From positions 1,736,001-1,800,000 of the forward strand of contig NW_027490092.1 in NCBI RefSeq assembly GCF_050948175.1: a DNA stretch of 64,000 bases, given 5' to 3'. Below, piece after piece: positions 14,541 through 24,409 of the stretch; positions within the stretch are counted from its first letter, which is position 1; every line of letters begins with the position of its first letter. Source of the DNA: Xylocopa sonorina (lineage: Eukaryota; Arthropoda; Insecta; Hymenoptera; Apidae). Below the pieces are notes generated by a model, which worked only from the letters and a program-made list of their open reading frames with translations, did no database searches and was not told the DNA's origin. Made by a program: the position numbers and the translations under genes.

Positions 14541-15480
14541 AATAGCGTCTCCAGATATCTACGCATCGTAGCATTAGATTTCTAATGCTTCTTAAAACGG
14601 GATATCGCATCTCATTTCTATGTTTCAAGACAAGATATAATATTCATTGCGAAGTGTCATGTGTTCCTCGTATTCACTTCAAATGAATGTAAATGCGACA
14701 CTTCCTTGCTAGGAAATAGCGTTTGCAGATGTCTACGTATCGAAACAGTAGAGTTCTATTGCTTCCTAAAACGAAATGTCGAATCTCATTTCTCTGTTTC
14801 ATGATAAGATATAATATTCGTTGCGAAGTGTCATGTGTACCTCGTATTCACTTCAAAAGAATGTAATTGCGACACTTCCTTGCTAGGAAATAGCGTTTGC
14901 AGATGTCTACGTATCGTAGCAATAGAGATCTAATGCATCATAAAAAGAGATGTCGCATCTCGTTTCTCTGTTTCACGATAAGATATAATATTCATTGCAA
15001 AGTGTCATGTGTACCTCGTATTCACTTCAAAAGAATGTAAATGCTGCACTTCCTTGCTAGGAAATAGCGTTTGCAGATGTCTACGAATCGTTGCAATAGA
15101 GTCCTAATGCTTCTAAAAACGGGAAATCGCATCTCATTTCTATGTTTCATGATAAGATATAACATTCATTGCGAAGTGTCATCTGTGCCTCTTATTCACT
15201 TCAAAAGAATGTAAATGTGACACTTCCTTGCTAGGAAATAGCGTTGCAGATGTATCCGTATCGAAGCAATAGAGTTCCAGAGCTTCTTGAAACGCGTAAT
15301 TCCATCTCATTTCTATGGTTCATGATAAGATGTAATATTCAATGCGAAGTCATGTATACCTCGTATTCACCTCAAAAGAATGTAAATGCGACACTTCCTT
15401 GCTAGGAAATAGCGTTTGCAGAAGTCTACGCAACGTAGCAATAGATTTCTAATGCTTCTTCAAACGCGATATCGCATCTC

Positions 15481-17218
15481 ATTTCTATGTTTCATGATGA
15501 GATGTAATATTCAAAGCAACACGTTACGTTTATCTTGTCTACACTTCAAATGAATGTAAATCCCACACTTCCTTGCTACGGAATATAGCTTACAGATGTC
15601 TACGTGTCGGGGCAATAGAGTTGTAATTCTTCGTTAAACGCGATTTCGCAGATGATTTCTGTGAAAAATGACAAGATGTATTTGTATGTAACGCGTTCGG
15701 TATATCTCGACAACACTTCAAAGGAATGTAAATCTCACACTTCCCTGCTACGAAATAGCGCTTCTGGATGACCAGATATCGAAGCATTAGAGTTCTAATG
15801 CTACATAAAGTGCTATATCGCATCTAATATCTATGTCTCATGTTAAGATGCAACGTCAACGCAAGCGTTACGTATATCTCGGCTGCACTTGAAAATAGTG
15901 TAAATACCGCACTTGCTTGCTACCGAACAGCGTTTCTAGCTGTGTACGCATCGAAACCATAATGTTCTAATTCTTCAAAGAACGCGATATCGCATCTCAT
16001 TTCTATCTCACATGATCAGATGTAATCTCAATGCAACGCGTTATGTATATCTCGTCTACACTTCAAATGAAAGTGGATGCGTCACTTCCTTGCTTCGGAA
16101 CAGTGTTTCTAGATGTCTACGAATCGAGGCAAAGGAGTTCTAATGTTTCATGGAACGCGATATAGCATTTCATATCAAGAGTTCGAAGTATGTATGTAGA
16201 TTTTAATGATCTATAAATCAGACTATGTTTATCTGCTTCTACACTGAAAAACAATGTGATGCTACACTTCCTCGGAAGAGAATAGCGTTTCTAGATGTCA
16301 AAGTGTAAAAACAACAGGGTTCTGTTTCCTGATTCCGCGCGATGTCGCATCTCGTTTCATTGTTCCGCGTTAAGATATAGTATTCAATGCAACGCGCTTT
16401 GTGTATCCGCATACAAAAAGAATATAAATCCCACACTTTCTTCCAACGAGATAGCGTTTCTAGGTATCTACGCGTAGAAGCAATAGAGTTCTCTTACTTC
16501 ATTCAATGAGATGTCGCAATTCATTTCAATGCCGCATGATATGATGTAATATTCATTGTATCGCGTTATGTTTAACTGCTTCTGCAATTCAATTGAATGT
16601 GAACCCTACACTCCCATGCAGGAGGATAGCGTTTTTAGATATCTACTTGTCGAAGCAATAAAGTTCTATTACTTTATTCAGATCGATGTCGCATCTCATT
16701 TCAATGCCGCATGTTGAGATGTAATATTCAATGAAACGCGATACGTTTATCTGCATCTACATGTCAACAGTATAAAAATCCTACATTATCTTGCCAGGAG
16801 GTAGCGTTTCCAGATGTGCTCGTATTGAAGCAATAGATTTCTAATGCTATATAAAACGCGATATCGCATTTGATATCAACAGTTCGAAGTATGTAAGTAG
16901 ATAAAAATGCTCTACACATCTCGTTATGTTTGTCTGCATTTCATCGTTTCAAAGTAAGAATGCTGTAATCTCTTATGCATAGCTCTATGCTTATCTGCTT
17001 TAAAACTTCATAAGAATGTAAATTCTACAGCTCCATGCAACAGGATTGCCCTTCGTAGTGTCTACATGTCGAGACAATCGAGTACTAATGCATCATACAA
17101 TGCCATGACTCATCTCATTTCAACGTTTCGAATTAAGTAAGCTGTAATCTTCTATGAAAAGCATTATAATTATCTGCTTCTACTCTACAAAAGAATGTGA
17201 ATTCTATAGATCCAAGCA
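15481..17218 (+). repeat. Degenerate edge of the left satellite array
   Basis: About ten monomers are still recognisable by TAGATGTCTACG-like, GCAATAGAGTTCTAATG-like and GATATCGCATCTCATTTC-like blocks, but they carry many substitutions and indels. New shared variants appear: TTATCTGCTTCTAC replaces TATACCTCGTATTC, and GTTCGAAGTATGTA is inserted near 16180 and 16880. Similarity decays toward the core and stops abruptly at about 17218. Such decay at an array edge is typical of old, no longer homogenised satellite. Confidence 0.85.
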
Positions 17219-17221
17219 ACA

Positions 17222-17256
17222 GGAGGGCAGGCCCTCCACCATCCTACAGCCTGCCC
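17222..17256. other. GC-rich hairpin at the left array/core junction
   Basis: Two competing perfect inverted repeats sit at the point where satellite similarity ends. GGAGGGC (17222-17228) pairs with GCCCTCC (17231-17237) across a 2-nt loop. GGGCAGGC (17225-17232) pairs with GCCTGCCC (17249-17256) across 16 nt. The surrounding 17222-17320 is clearly more GC-rich than either neighbour. It may mark an insertion or rearrangement breakpoint; no gene or known element end was recognised. Confidence 0.7.
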
Positions 17257-18182
17257 TGATGCGGGCAAAGGATTCCCAGGGCCACTCAAACCGCGACCAA
17301 CATCTATCTTATACTCTAACCGATTCATCGTTATGCGTTTTCCATTAAGCTTGCCGGGGTCAGTGATATTGAATCGCTCAATCTAAATTATTATTTTCTC
17401 TTTAAGTTTCTCGATTTTTTTAGTTTCTCTCACGATATCGTCTATTTCGTTGTACCTTTCCCTTACAGTATGGTATATAATCTGTTGTTTGATATTTCTA
17501 GGATTTCCTCTTAATAAATGCAATGCTTCCACATATTTTCTTTCTCTTTCTCTTTAGTTACATTGTTGTTATTTTATGCTTTTCACCCTCCACATTCCCT
17601 TTCTACACCATCTCGGAACAGGCGTTATACGATTACTGCAGGATGACGCCCCGGTCTCGTTACACCGAGATCGAGTGTTCTCTCTTGCATCCGTTGTTTT
17701 ATATATGTTATATATTGAAGAATATTTCCTCTTGTCCTTTGTATATTTTGAATGAAATTACATTGACAGAAGTACGAGCTAGTTCTGCACGCCTATTTGA
17801 AACAACATTAAATCACCTTGTTAAACAATAATATATTAAATGTGACTTGGACTTTTAAATTTGAATTTATAAACATCTAACAGGTAAATATGTTTTTCTT
17901 ACTATTCATATCGTTATACATTCAGTGATTTATTGTGTGCTGTGATTTCATATATTAACTGCTTGATTATATTTTGCAATGAACTTTGCGTACCAAACAT
18001 TAATTTTACTCCTGATGGGAGTGGATAGTTCTTCGTTTTATATTCTTATATCGCATTGATTATAAAAGTATATGATATCCTTTTTATGCAGTCATGTATA
18101 ATTATGTACATACAAATTCGCGATTAAGTAGCTATGTGTTCAAATTCAATTCCGAATAATGCACTAAAAAGCATCCCAGATA
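17257..18182. other. Non-satellite core, AT-rich, nothing identified
   Basis: After a GC-richer first 100 bases this stretch is AT-rich and lacks satellite similarity. A 102-codon open frame at 17523-17831 (+) has a hydrophobic start, but it shows no recognisable motif and no splice support, so it is not called as a gene. I see no RNA gene or terminal repeat. Confidence 0.6.
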
Positions 18183-19175
18183 ACAAACGGCAAGATGGTA
18201 GCGACACCATGCCGGCACTATATTGCCACTTCCGAGGAGTGTCAACTGATTCGTAGTCATCTGTGACCGGATTCGTTAACTGAAATGCCAGAACGTGTTA
18301 CCAGCACGTTCTCGACAAGCGAATCGCGCAGCACCAGCACCATGGTGACACGCGTATCATCGCTCCATTCATGAATCTCCTCAGCAATGACGCAGGATCA
18401 CATTTGGCAATGGGGAACCTGTGCTTTCATACAAATTAGAACCGTTAGATGTCAGTAGATGTTCAGCATATGACTATTGATAGACATTTTGATGGTCGTT
18501 TTCCTATATTTATAGTTATTGAGCGAGTCGTATATATTTCTTTCAATCCATCATAGACTAAAAATATTATTTATAAAAAAAATATTACTTATAAAATAAA
18601 AATTCATGCTGTTGCGTCCCTAACTTCGCCTTGTGTAATTTTTGAAATAACATGCTATCATCGTATTTAATGTAACCCTCAATTGCATGAATTTGTAACA
18701 ATAAATTGAAGAAAATATATATAAAATAAGTGTACATATTTTTATGACAAAGTAATTATCGACTTTATGGAAAAAATCGCCCTATCGAGCTAGTTTATAG
18801 AAAATAATAAAATCGAGTTCTTATATCTTTGTTTTGTGCCGGTGTATCTATATTGGAATCAAAATAAATAAATTGCCCAGTTTAGTCATTTTTCATATTT
18901 GCTTATAATTTTTATGGAAACAGCTTCCCCATTAGTAAATGTCAGCCTACGCCACAACCACGCGTGTAGCTATGGTGAGCTGATAGTGTCATTGTCACGG
19001 CCGTGTAGCCCGTGTGCTATATCTCGGTGCTTTAATAGTGCCGTGATACGAATGCCGCCCCAGTACTAACAGTATGCCATTTCGAAAGCTGAGTAGGAGC
19101 ACTTTGTTAGCACAGTTCTGTCACGGAATTCGTTCCTTCCGTTGTCATTGGCGTGCCAATCGCTGGCTGTTTGGG
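18183..19175. repeat. Diverged inverted pair of GC-richer segments with AT-rich loop
   Basis: Two GC-richer islands, about 18183-18425 and 18920-19175, look like diverged inverted copies. The inner ends align best: TTTGGCAATGGGGAACCTG (ending about 18422) corresponds to the reverse complement of CAGCTTCCCCATTAGTAAAT (from 18921). A CACCATGGTGACACGCG block near 18338 matches the reverse complement of CGCGTGTAGCTATGGTG near 18961. The roughly 490 bases between them are very AT-rich with no gene. This could be a foldback or MITE-like relic. The outer ends align poorly, so the limits are approximate. Confidence 0.5.
18290..18312. other. Perfect 8-bp-stem hairpin
   Basis: AGAACGTG (18290-18297) and CACGTTCT (18305-18312) are perfect reverse complements around a 7-nt loop, inside the first GC-richer island. 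A 10-bp palindrome, CACCATGGTG, lies nearby at 18338-18347. No function is assigned; the hairpin fits a foldback-type element. Confidence 0.7.
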
Positions 19176-19640
19176 ATATTGTAGTGCATGAGGCAGACTT
19201 GTTCCTTATCATCGTCAAGGAGATGGATTTTCACTCCCCCCTTTTTGAATTTTTTAAATTATTATTTGGAATTTTTGCCGTTTCTGTATCTCTATGACCG
19301 CATTGTGGATTCAACTTATGTACGATCTTTTTGGTCTTCATCTTTTGTTACATGTAATATTATATATGTGATGCACGTTTGTTATGTAATGCTCCGATTT
19401 GTAAGCCTCAGATACTTTTATTCTTTGGTAAAGCAACTTATTCGATTAATATATATTTATTAGACATAGATATAAACAATTAGAAAAATGTTATTAAAAC
19501 GCTATTAAATATGTTGTTGCAATTATATATTTAAGGTCTGAAGATGTAGATGCAATTAATGTCCGATATTTTACGTGATCCAATCGACGTATCAAGTGAG
19601 GCTATGAAATATAAAAATCTTTTACTATTCTTGGACCCCT
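19176..19640. other. AT-rich spacer, nothing identified
   Basis: This is an AT-rich stretch with stop codons in all frames apart from short open frames lacking motifs. A 91-codon + frame at 19188-19463 is low-complexity and hydrophobic and was not accepted. The stretch may contain the 3' untranslated part of the - strand gene candidate that follows. Confidence 0.5.
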
Positions 19641-19698
19641 TTACATGTTAAATGAATGATTAGTTCTGCAAGACAAAAAGCCTGAATTAGTGAGATCT

Positions 19699-20369
19699 CT
19701 AGGAACATAAGTAATTTGTAAGTAACGCATCTTTTCTCTTTGAAATATTTGCCTTTGCATAGAATAGAACGTACCCATTTCGGTCCAATTCTATTATAGC
19801 CTTTGAGCAGAAGTAATATTGATTATACTTGATTTTTGCAATAGTTCTTCGGTTAACAGATTTTATTAACCTAGAATCATCATTTGACGGATGTATCAAT
19901 CTACTTTGTAGCTCCATCAGTTTCTTTTTCTGCTCGCTACTTTCCATTTTCAGTTCCGTATACTTATCCTTTATCATCATCATATATGTTGCGTAAAATT
20001 ACAATAACTTTTTGTCCTCAAATTTTGCGGATATTTCAATTAAATTTCCTTGGATTAAATAAACGGAAATTAAAAAACAGTGGCACGTACCATTTCTTGG
20101 AAACGTTGTATCGTAAGTTGCATCTGACTGTTTTGAAAGGCACGCACTTTACTTAACGTTTGCAGTGATTCGGTTAGCGAAGTAAAGTAATATTCTACTT
20201 TCGAAATTGTCGGCTCTTGTAATTCTAAGGCAAATATATTCATCTGTCGACATCGTGAACACTGTTTTTTGGCAAAATTCCAGAAAAACAAATATACTGT
20301 AAGTAAAATAATAAACATCATAATATTAAATTTAACTCTGTTCATCGTTGCCTTATTGGACACATCCAT
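19699..20369 (-). CDS. Candidate spliced gene: small membrane-anchored coiled-coil protein, function unknown
   Basis: Two adjacent - strand open frames join in phase across a plausible intron. Exon 1 is 20369-20091 (93 codons) and ends ..FQEM just before a GTACGT donor at 20090-20085. The acceptor AG lies at 19970-19969. Exon 2 is 19968-19699, starts DKYTELKM and ends at a TAG. The 122-nt intron is AT-rich. The predicted protein is 182 residues. Residues about 14-33 form one hydrophobic, probably membrane-spanning segment, followed by KK and a CSRC pair. A Glu/Gln/Lys/Leu-rich, coiled-coil-prone stretch spans residues about 55-115 across the splice junction. A second GTACGT donor at 19774 and a strong TTTTTGTCTTGCAG acceptor ending at 19666 suggest an alternative third exon with a stop at 19641-19643. 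I do not recognise the family. It could be a real small gene, a fragment of one, or a pseudogene, and transcript evidence is lacking. Confidence 0.42.
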
Positions 20370-20378
20370 AACAATATA

Positions 20379-20600
20379 CAGGGTGGGGCAGTAATAATTA
20401 GCACCTCAGATATCCACGAAACTATAAGTTTCATAGAAGTTTTTGCTAATATAAAATTGCATAGTACAAAGGGGCCATCCGATGATGAAAATGGTTTTTT
20501 TGTAAGTGGAGTTATGTTGGACATATGAAGGTTACCTTCATTTTTTAAAATGAATTGGTATGTCCATTCTTCCGTAATACGATAGAGCATTTTAAAGCAA
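20379..20600. mobile_element. Possible DNA-transposon/MITE-like fragment
   Basis: The sequence CAGGGTGGGGCA begins at 20379 straight after ATATA. It resembles the CAGGGTG-type termini seen on many dispersed arthropod elements (from memory). It lies about 10 bases upstream of the ATG of the - strand gene candidate. A 15-nt near-palindrome (TGAAGGT, T, ACCTTCA) is at 20526-20540. No matching opposite terminus was found, so the far end is a guess. The - strand open frame here (20342-20590) was not accepted as a gene. Confidence 0.3.
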
Positions 20601-21589
20601 GTTTAAAGATCTGTAACATGAAGGCATTGAAGGTTACAAAAAGTAAAGAAAGGCGATAATACTCACGGTTTTGATAGTAAATGAAACATACGTATCGTAA
20701 ACAGTGGTGGAAGGCGTAATACTTACCGTTTACTTCACTGTGAATAAACACTTTTCGAAGGGCATTTCAATAGTTTGCAGCATAATTTAATCATGATAAG
20801 ATTAGTACTGAAAAATCGGTTCGAATACGTTTGGTTAGGCTGTTCTTTGTGTCGTTCATTTTATAAGTACTGAGCTGCGGATTCCTGAGGACAGCTCACA
20901 AAATTGTTGAACTATGGAAGATTATCATTGTGAATTTGAATCAAAAGGTTATTAAATTCCATTAGATTGTAAACAGATCTCAATGTTTCATTTTAGATAG
21001 TAAGATTAAATACTCTTTACAAAACTACAAGAATGGATACATACCTTTCTGTTATTATTATTTCATAAAGAATTATAATTGCAATTATATAGTTCATTAC
21101 GATAAAAAATATTTCTCAGATAATTCTAAATATTAAATAAAAGAATCAAGTAAAACATTTTTAATAATTACAAATATGAAAAATACTTGAACATTCCAAT
21201 AGAAAGATGTCTAAACAGGAGCTAGAAAAGTCAAACATTCAATTTCAATTCCAGAATTCATCTAGAAGAGGTAAAATGTTTCGAAAGCTTTAATTACAGT
21301 CTTTAATGCAAGCAGTTGGGCAGTATTTCAATTTTTAAGAAAATTGATGAAAGTCAACCATTTTGAAGTGGTCAGAATCTTTGTCGTTTGAGCAATAAGT
21401 GAATAACAAATAACTGCATAAATTCCAGGCTTAAAAACTTATGGATTAAATCCTATGCAGACTCGTTTATGAGCGAGTTACTAAATAATAATCCACACTA
21501 AGTAATCATTTTAAAACTTAAACGATTACATCTCGCGAACTTTCAAAGATATCAGAAGCGTGAAAAGTATGTGGTTTATCAAAAACTCT
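20601..21589. other. AT-rich core spacer, nothing identified
   Basis: Nearly a kilobase of AT-rich sequence without satellite similarity, convincing open frames or structured RNA signals. A 68-codon - frame at 20545-20751 was rejected as chance. Confidence 0.55.
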
Positions 21590-21800
21590 TCTAAAAGAAC
21601 GGACGAAATCAATAGAAATCTTTGTTGAAGTAAGCAAGTTCTAAAGTTCTAAGCAACGCGATGGCCCTTATCTGCCTATGTTTCATAGCAAGTAAGTTCT
21701 GAATTTCTATGAAATCCGATGGAATTTCTCACTACTAACGTTCCAAAGTAAGTTCTCAAATTCTCAGTTCTACGTTTAAAACTATGTGTGTTCTATATAT
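21590..21800 (+). repeat. Degenerate satellite-like relic with a short (~60 bp) spacing
   Basis: AAGTAAGCAAGTTCTAAAG, AGCAAGTAAGTTCTGAATTT and AAAGTAAGTTCTCAAATTCT recur at roughly 60-65 bp spacing. One is followed by GCAACGCGATGG and CTTATCTGCC. This resembles the outermost left-edge variants (GAATTAAGTAAGCTGTAATC near 17130, TTATCTGCTTCTAC near 17172) read in the same + orientation. It may be a remnant of the oldest array layer trapped in the core. The similarity is weak. Confidence 0.4.
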
Positions 21801-21828
21801 CTATGTAAAGTGATGGTTCCTATTAGTT

Positions 21829-22535
21829 GTGACGGAAACCTATATATAGTAAGTCAGGGAAGCTCGAAGGGGTTAATTATCTAAATGCTTTAAGGTGTAA
21901 AACGTACTTTAATCTAAAGCGATCTATCGTTCCAAGGTATCCGCTCACGTACAACTTTTCTTGGGCGCCAGCTGCTCAGAAAGTAGCAAAGGGATAGACT
22001 ACACGATCCCGGGAACGATGGGGCGGAACAACCCTTGAAACTTCGAAAGGGTCCTCCTCTCGAATATGCCTAGAAAAGTACACACACTCAGGTCGCGAGA
22101 TACTGAAGTCACGGCATGTTTATTTATGGTCTCGACGTGGGTTTAACTAACAAGGGCTACGGGAAACTACGCAACACGCCGCAAATTACCGGGTATCATA
22201 ACTTGCTTCACGATATAAGATACAATATACAATATGCGACACAAGAAATGCAACGCTTTAGCGAATAAGCTCTCACGTTCTCTTCTTCAGGTTCCTTGAA
22301 TTCGCTGGTGGTCCTCGGGTCTCCTGCATCCTCCTCGGGGCTCCTTGGTGGAGTGGGCTGTAGGCTTCGGTATTGTTCGAGTCCATCGATCAGTGGATTT
22401 CGGCGATTTCCTCTTCTCGCCCCCTTGGGTGTCACTGAGGGGATCCTCCTGATAATTTAAATTGCGTAGCGCCTCGCGCGCCGCGCTCCCATGGCCCACC
22501 TGCAGGGCCGCTGGACTTTTGACTTCTCTTTAGGG
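21829..22535 (-). mobile_element. Possible Ty3/gypsy-like LTR retrotransposon relic
   Basis: On the - strand, TGGCGCCCAA (rc of 21961-21970) matches the first ten bases of the Lys-tRNA primer-binding site used by gypsy-type elements. Two bases upstream the strand ends in AGCA, as an LTR might (LTR side starting at 21973). Further upstream on the same strand an ATAAATA box (near 22127) is followed about 25 bases later by TCAGT, the usual LTR promoter layout. At 21829 the + strand reads TGTGACGG, a frequent gypsy terminus. The GC-rich part 22208-22499 has - strand open frames without recognisable gag or pol motifs. Limits and orientation are uncertain, and no complete pair of LTRs or target duplication was found. 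Confidence 0.33.
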
Positions 22536-22544
22536 GGTTAAGGA

Positions 22545-23160
22545 TGGTTGAAACCTTCTCACATCCCAGAGCATTATAAAGCACAAAAGCAGATAAGCGT
22601 AAAGCAATACATAGAGCTTTCCAACCTTCTAACTTACTTTGAACTGTTTATATGAAATGTGATATTGAGGTGCATGAAGCATGATAAATTAAATGCTTCG
22701 GCACTTGGACATCTAGAAACGCTATCCCCGGGCAAGAAAGTGTAGGGTTCACACTCAATTCATGTGCAGAAGCAGATAAACATAACGCGATGCTATGAAT
22801 ATTACATCTTATCATAAAATATAGAAGTAAGACGCGCAGCCGCGTTTTACGAAGCATTAGAACTCTATTGCTTCTAAACCTTCAGATATAGAAACGAAAT
22901 TCCGTAGCAAGGAAGTCATGCATTTACATTCATTTGATGTGTAGAGGAGATATACATAACGCGTTGCATTGAAATTACATCTTATCATGTGACTTAGAAC
23001 TGATATGCGATATCGCGTTTTATAAAGAGTTAGAAATCTATTACTTCGATGCGTTGACATCTAGAAACGCAATTTCCTAGCCAAGAAGTGTGGCATTTGC
23101 ATTCTTTTGAAGTGTAGACGAGGTATACATAACACTTCGCAATGAATATTATAACTTATC
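22545..23160 (-). repeat. Degenerate edge of the right satellite array
   Basis: The satellite monomer resumes on the - strand in a highly diverged form. Read on that strand, the order from array to core is: a monomer with TGTTTATCTGCTTCTGCA and GTGTGAACCCTACACT (about 22750); one with AAACAGTTCAAAGTAAG and GCTCTATG, then GCTTATCTGC (about 22590-22650); and a final ATAATGCTCTGGGATG piece (about 22565). The same three variants in the same order occupy the left edge near 16560-16615, 16874-17010 and 17098-17130. This edge therefore mirrors the left one. Confidence 0.85.
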
Positions 23161-24409
23161 ATGAAACACAGAAATGAGATGCTAGTGCTTCAATACGTAG
23201 ATATCTGGAAACGCATTTCCTAGCATGGATGTGTGGCATTTACAATCTTTTGAAGTGTAGACGAGGTATACATAACACTTCGCAATGAATATTATATCTT
23301 ATCATGAAACAGTATTGAGATGCGATATCGCATTTTAAGAAGTATAATAACTCTATCTCCTCGATACGTAGACATCTGGAAACGCTATTTCCTAGCAACG
23401 ACGTGTGACATTTACATTCTTTTGTTGTGTAGACGAGGAATACATAACACTTCGCAATGAAAATTATATCTTATCATGAAGCATAGACATGAGGTGCGAT
23501 ATCGCTTTTTAAGAAGCACAGGAACTCTAGTCCATCGTTATGTAGACATCTGGAAACGCATTTCCTAGCAACGATGTGTGGCATTTACATTCTTTTGAAG
23601 TGTAGAAGAGGAATACATAACACTTCGCAAAGCATATTATATCTTGTCGTGAAACAGAATGGAGATGCGATATCGCGTTTTAAGAAGTATTACGACTCTA
23701 TTGCTTCGATACGTAGACATCTGGAAACACTTTTTCCTAGCAAGGAAGTGTCGCACTTACATTCTTTGGAAGTGAAGACGAGGTATATATGACACTTCGC
23801 TATGAACATTATATCTTATCACCAAACATAGAAATGAGATGCTATATCACAATTTAAGAAGCATTAGAACTCTATTGCTACGATACGTAGACATCTGCAA
23901 ACGCTATTTCCTAGCAAGGAAGATTCGCATTAACATGCTTTTGAAGTGAGTACGATGTATACATGACACTTCACAATGAATATTATCTCTTATCACGAAA
24001 CATAAAATGAGATGCGATATCGCGACATATGAAGCATTGGAATTCTATTGCTACGATACGTAGACATCTGCAAATGCTATTTCCTAGCAAGGATGTGGTG
24101 CATTCACATTCATTTGAAGTGAATACGAGGTACACATGACACTTTGTAATGAACATTGTATCTTATCATGAAACATAGAAGTGAGGTGCGATATCGCGTT
24201 ATAAGAAGTACTAGGACCCTATTGCCTCGATGCGGAGACATCTACAAACGCTGTTTCCTAGCAAGGAAATCACGCGTTTACATTCATTTGAAGTGTATGC
24301 GAGGTATACATGACACGTCGCAATGAATATTATATCTTATCATGAAACATAGAAGTGAGATGCGATATCGCGTTTTAAGAAGCATTAGAACTATATTGCT
24401 ACGATACGT
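23161..24409 (-). repeat. Transition zone of the right satellite array
   Basis: Seven or so 174-bp monomers are moderately diverged from the consensus and from each other, with many private substitutions and small indels. One monomer is shortened by a base near 24003. No higher-order order is visible. Similarity to the consensus rises steadily away from the core. Confidence 0.85.

Larger units (their letters stand above)
1..15480 (+). repeat. Satellite array, left arm, homogeneous 174-bp monomers
   Basis: About 88 head-to-tail monomers fill this stretch. The motif GCTAGGAAATAGCG recurs at 101, 275, 449, 623, 797, 971 and 1145, exactly 174 bp apart, with only rare 1-3 bp indels up to 15401. 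Each monomer has a conserved block (GCTAGGAAATAGCG, then TTTGCAGATGTCTACG), an AT-rich block (GATAAGATATAATATTCA) and variable junctions. Three variant classes interleave. Class A has GCGATATCGC, TTTCATGATAA and GCGAAGTGTCATG. Class B has GAGATGTCGC, TTTCGTGATAA and TTTTGGAGTGTTATG. Class C has GATATAGCACC, TTTCAAGATAA and TATATTAGC. There are no open reading frames of note, since every frame is stopped within the monomer. The organisation is that of centromeric or heterochromatic satellite; the function is inferred only. Confidence 0.97.

Noticed and set aside
17523..17831. 102-codon + strand open frame in the core
   Set aside because: It has a hydrophobic low-complexity start, no recognisable domain and no splice or homology support, in AT-rich sequence where such frames arise by chance.
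19188..19463. 91-codon + strand open frame
   Set aside because: It is Phe/Tyr/Leu-rich as expected from AT-rich DNA, has no motif, and overlaps the end of the inverted-pair region.
20342..20590. 82-codon - strand frame over the transposon-like fragment
   Set aside because: It overlaps the start of the better supported gene candidate in another frame and looks like translation of a dispersed repeat.
22208..22499. Two overlapping - strand open frames in GC-rich sequence
   Set aside because: They use different frames of the same GC-rich stretch, which lengthens chance frames, and show no gag, protease or polymerase motif. Treated as part of a possible LTR element.
17219..22544. tRNA, rRNA or telomeric repeats in the core
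   Set aside because: No tRNA A/B box arrangement, rRNA segment or TTAGG-type tandem run was seen on reading both strands.
22648..23792. Short open frames inside degenerate satellite (22648-22857, 22857-23060, 23574-23792, and 15590-16477 on the left)
   Set aside because: They are translations of mutated satellite monomers, not genes.
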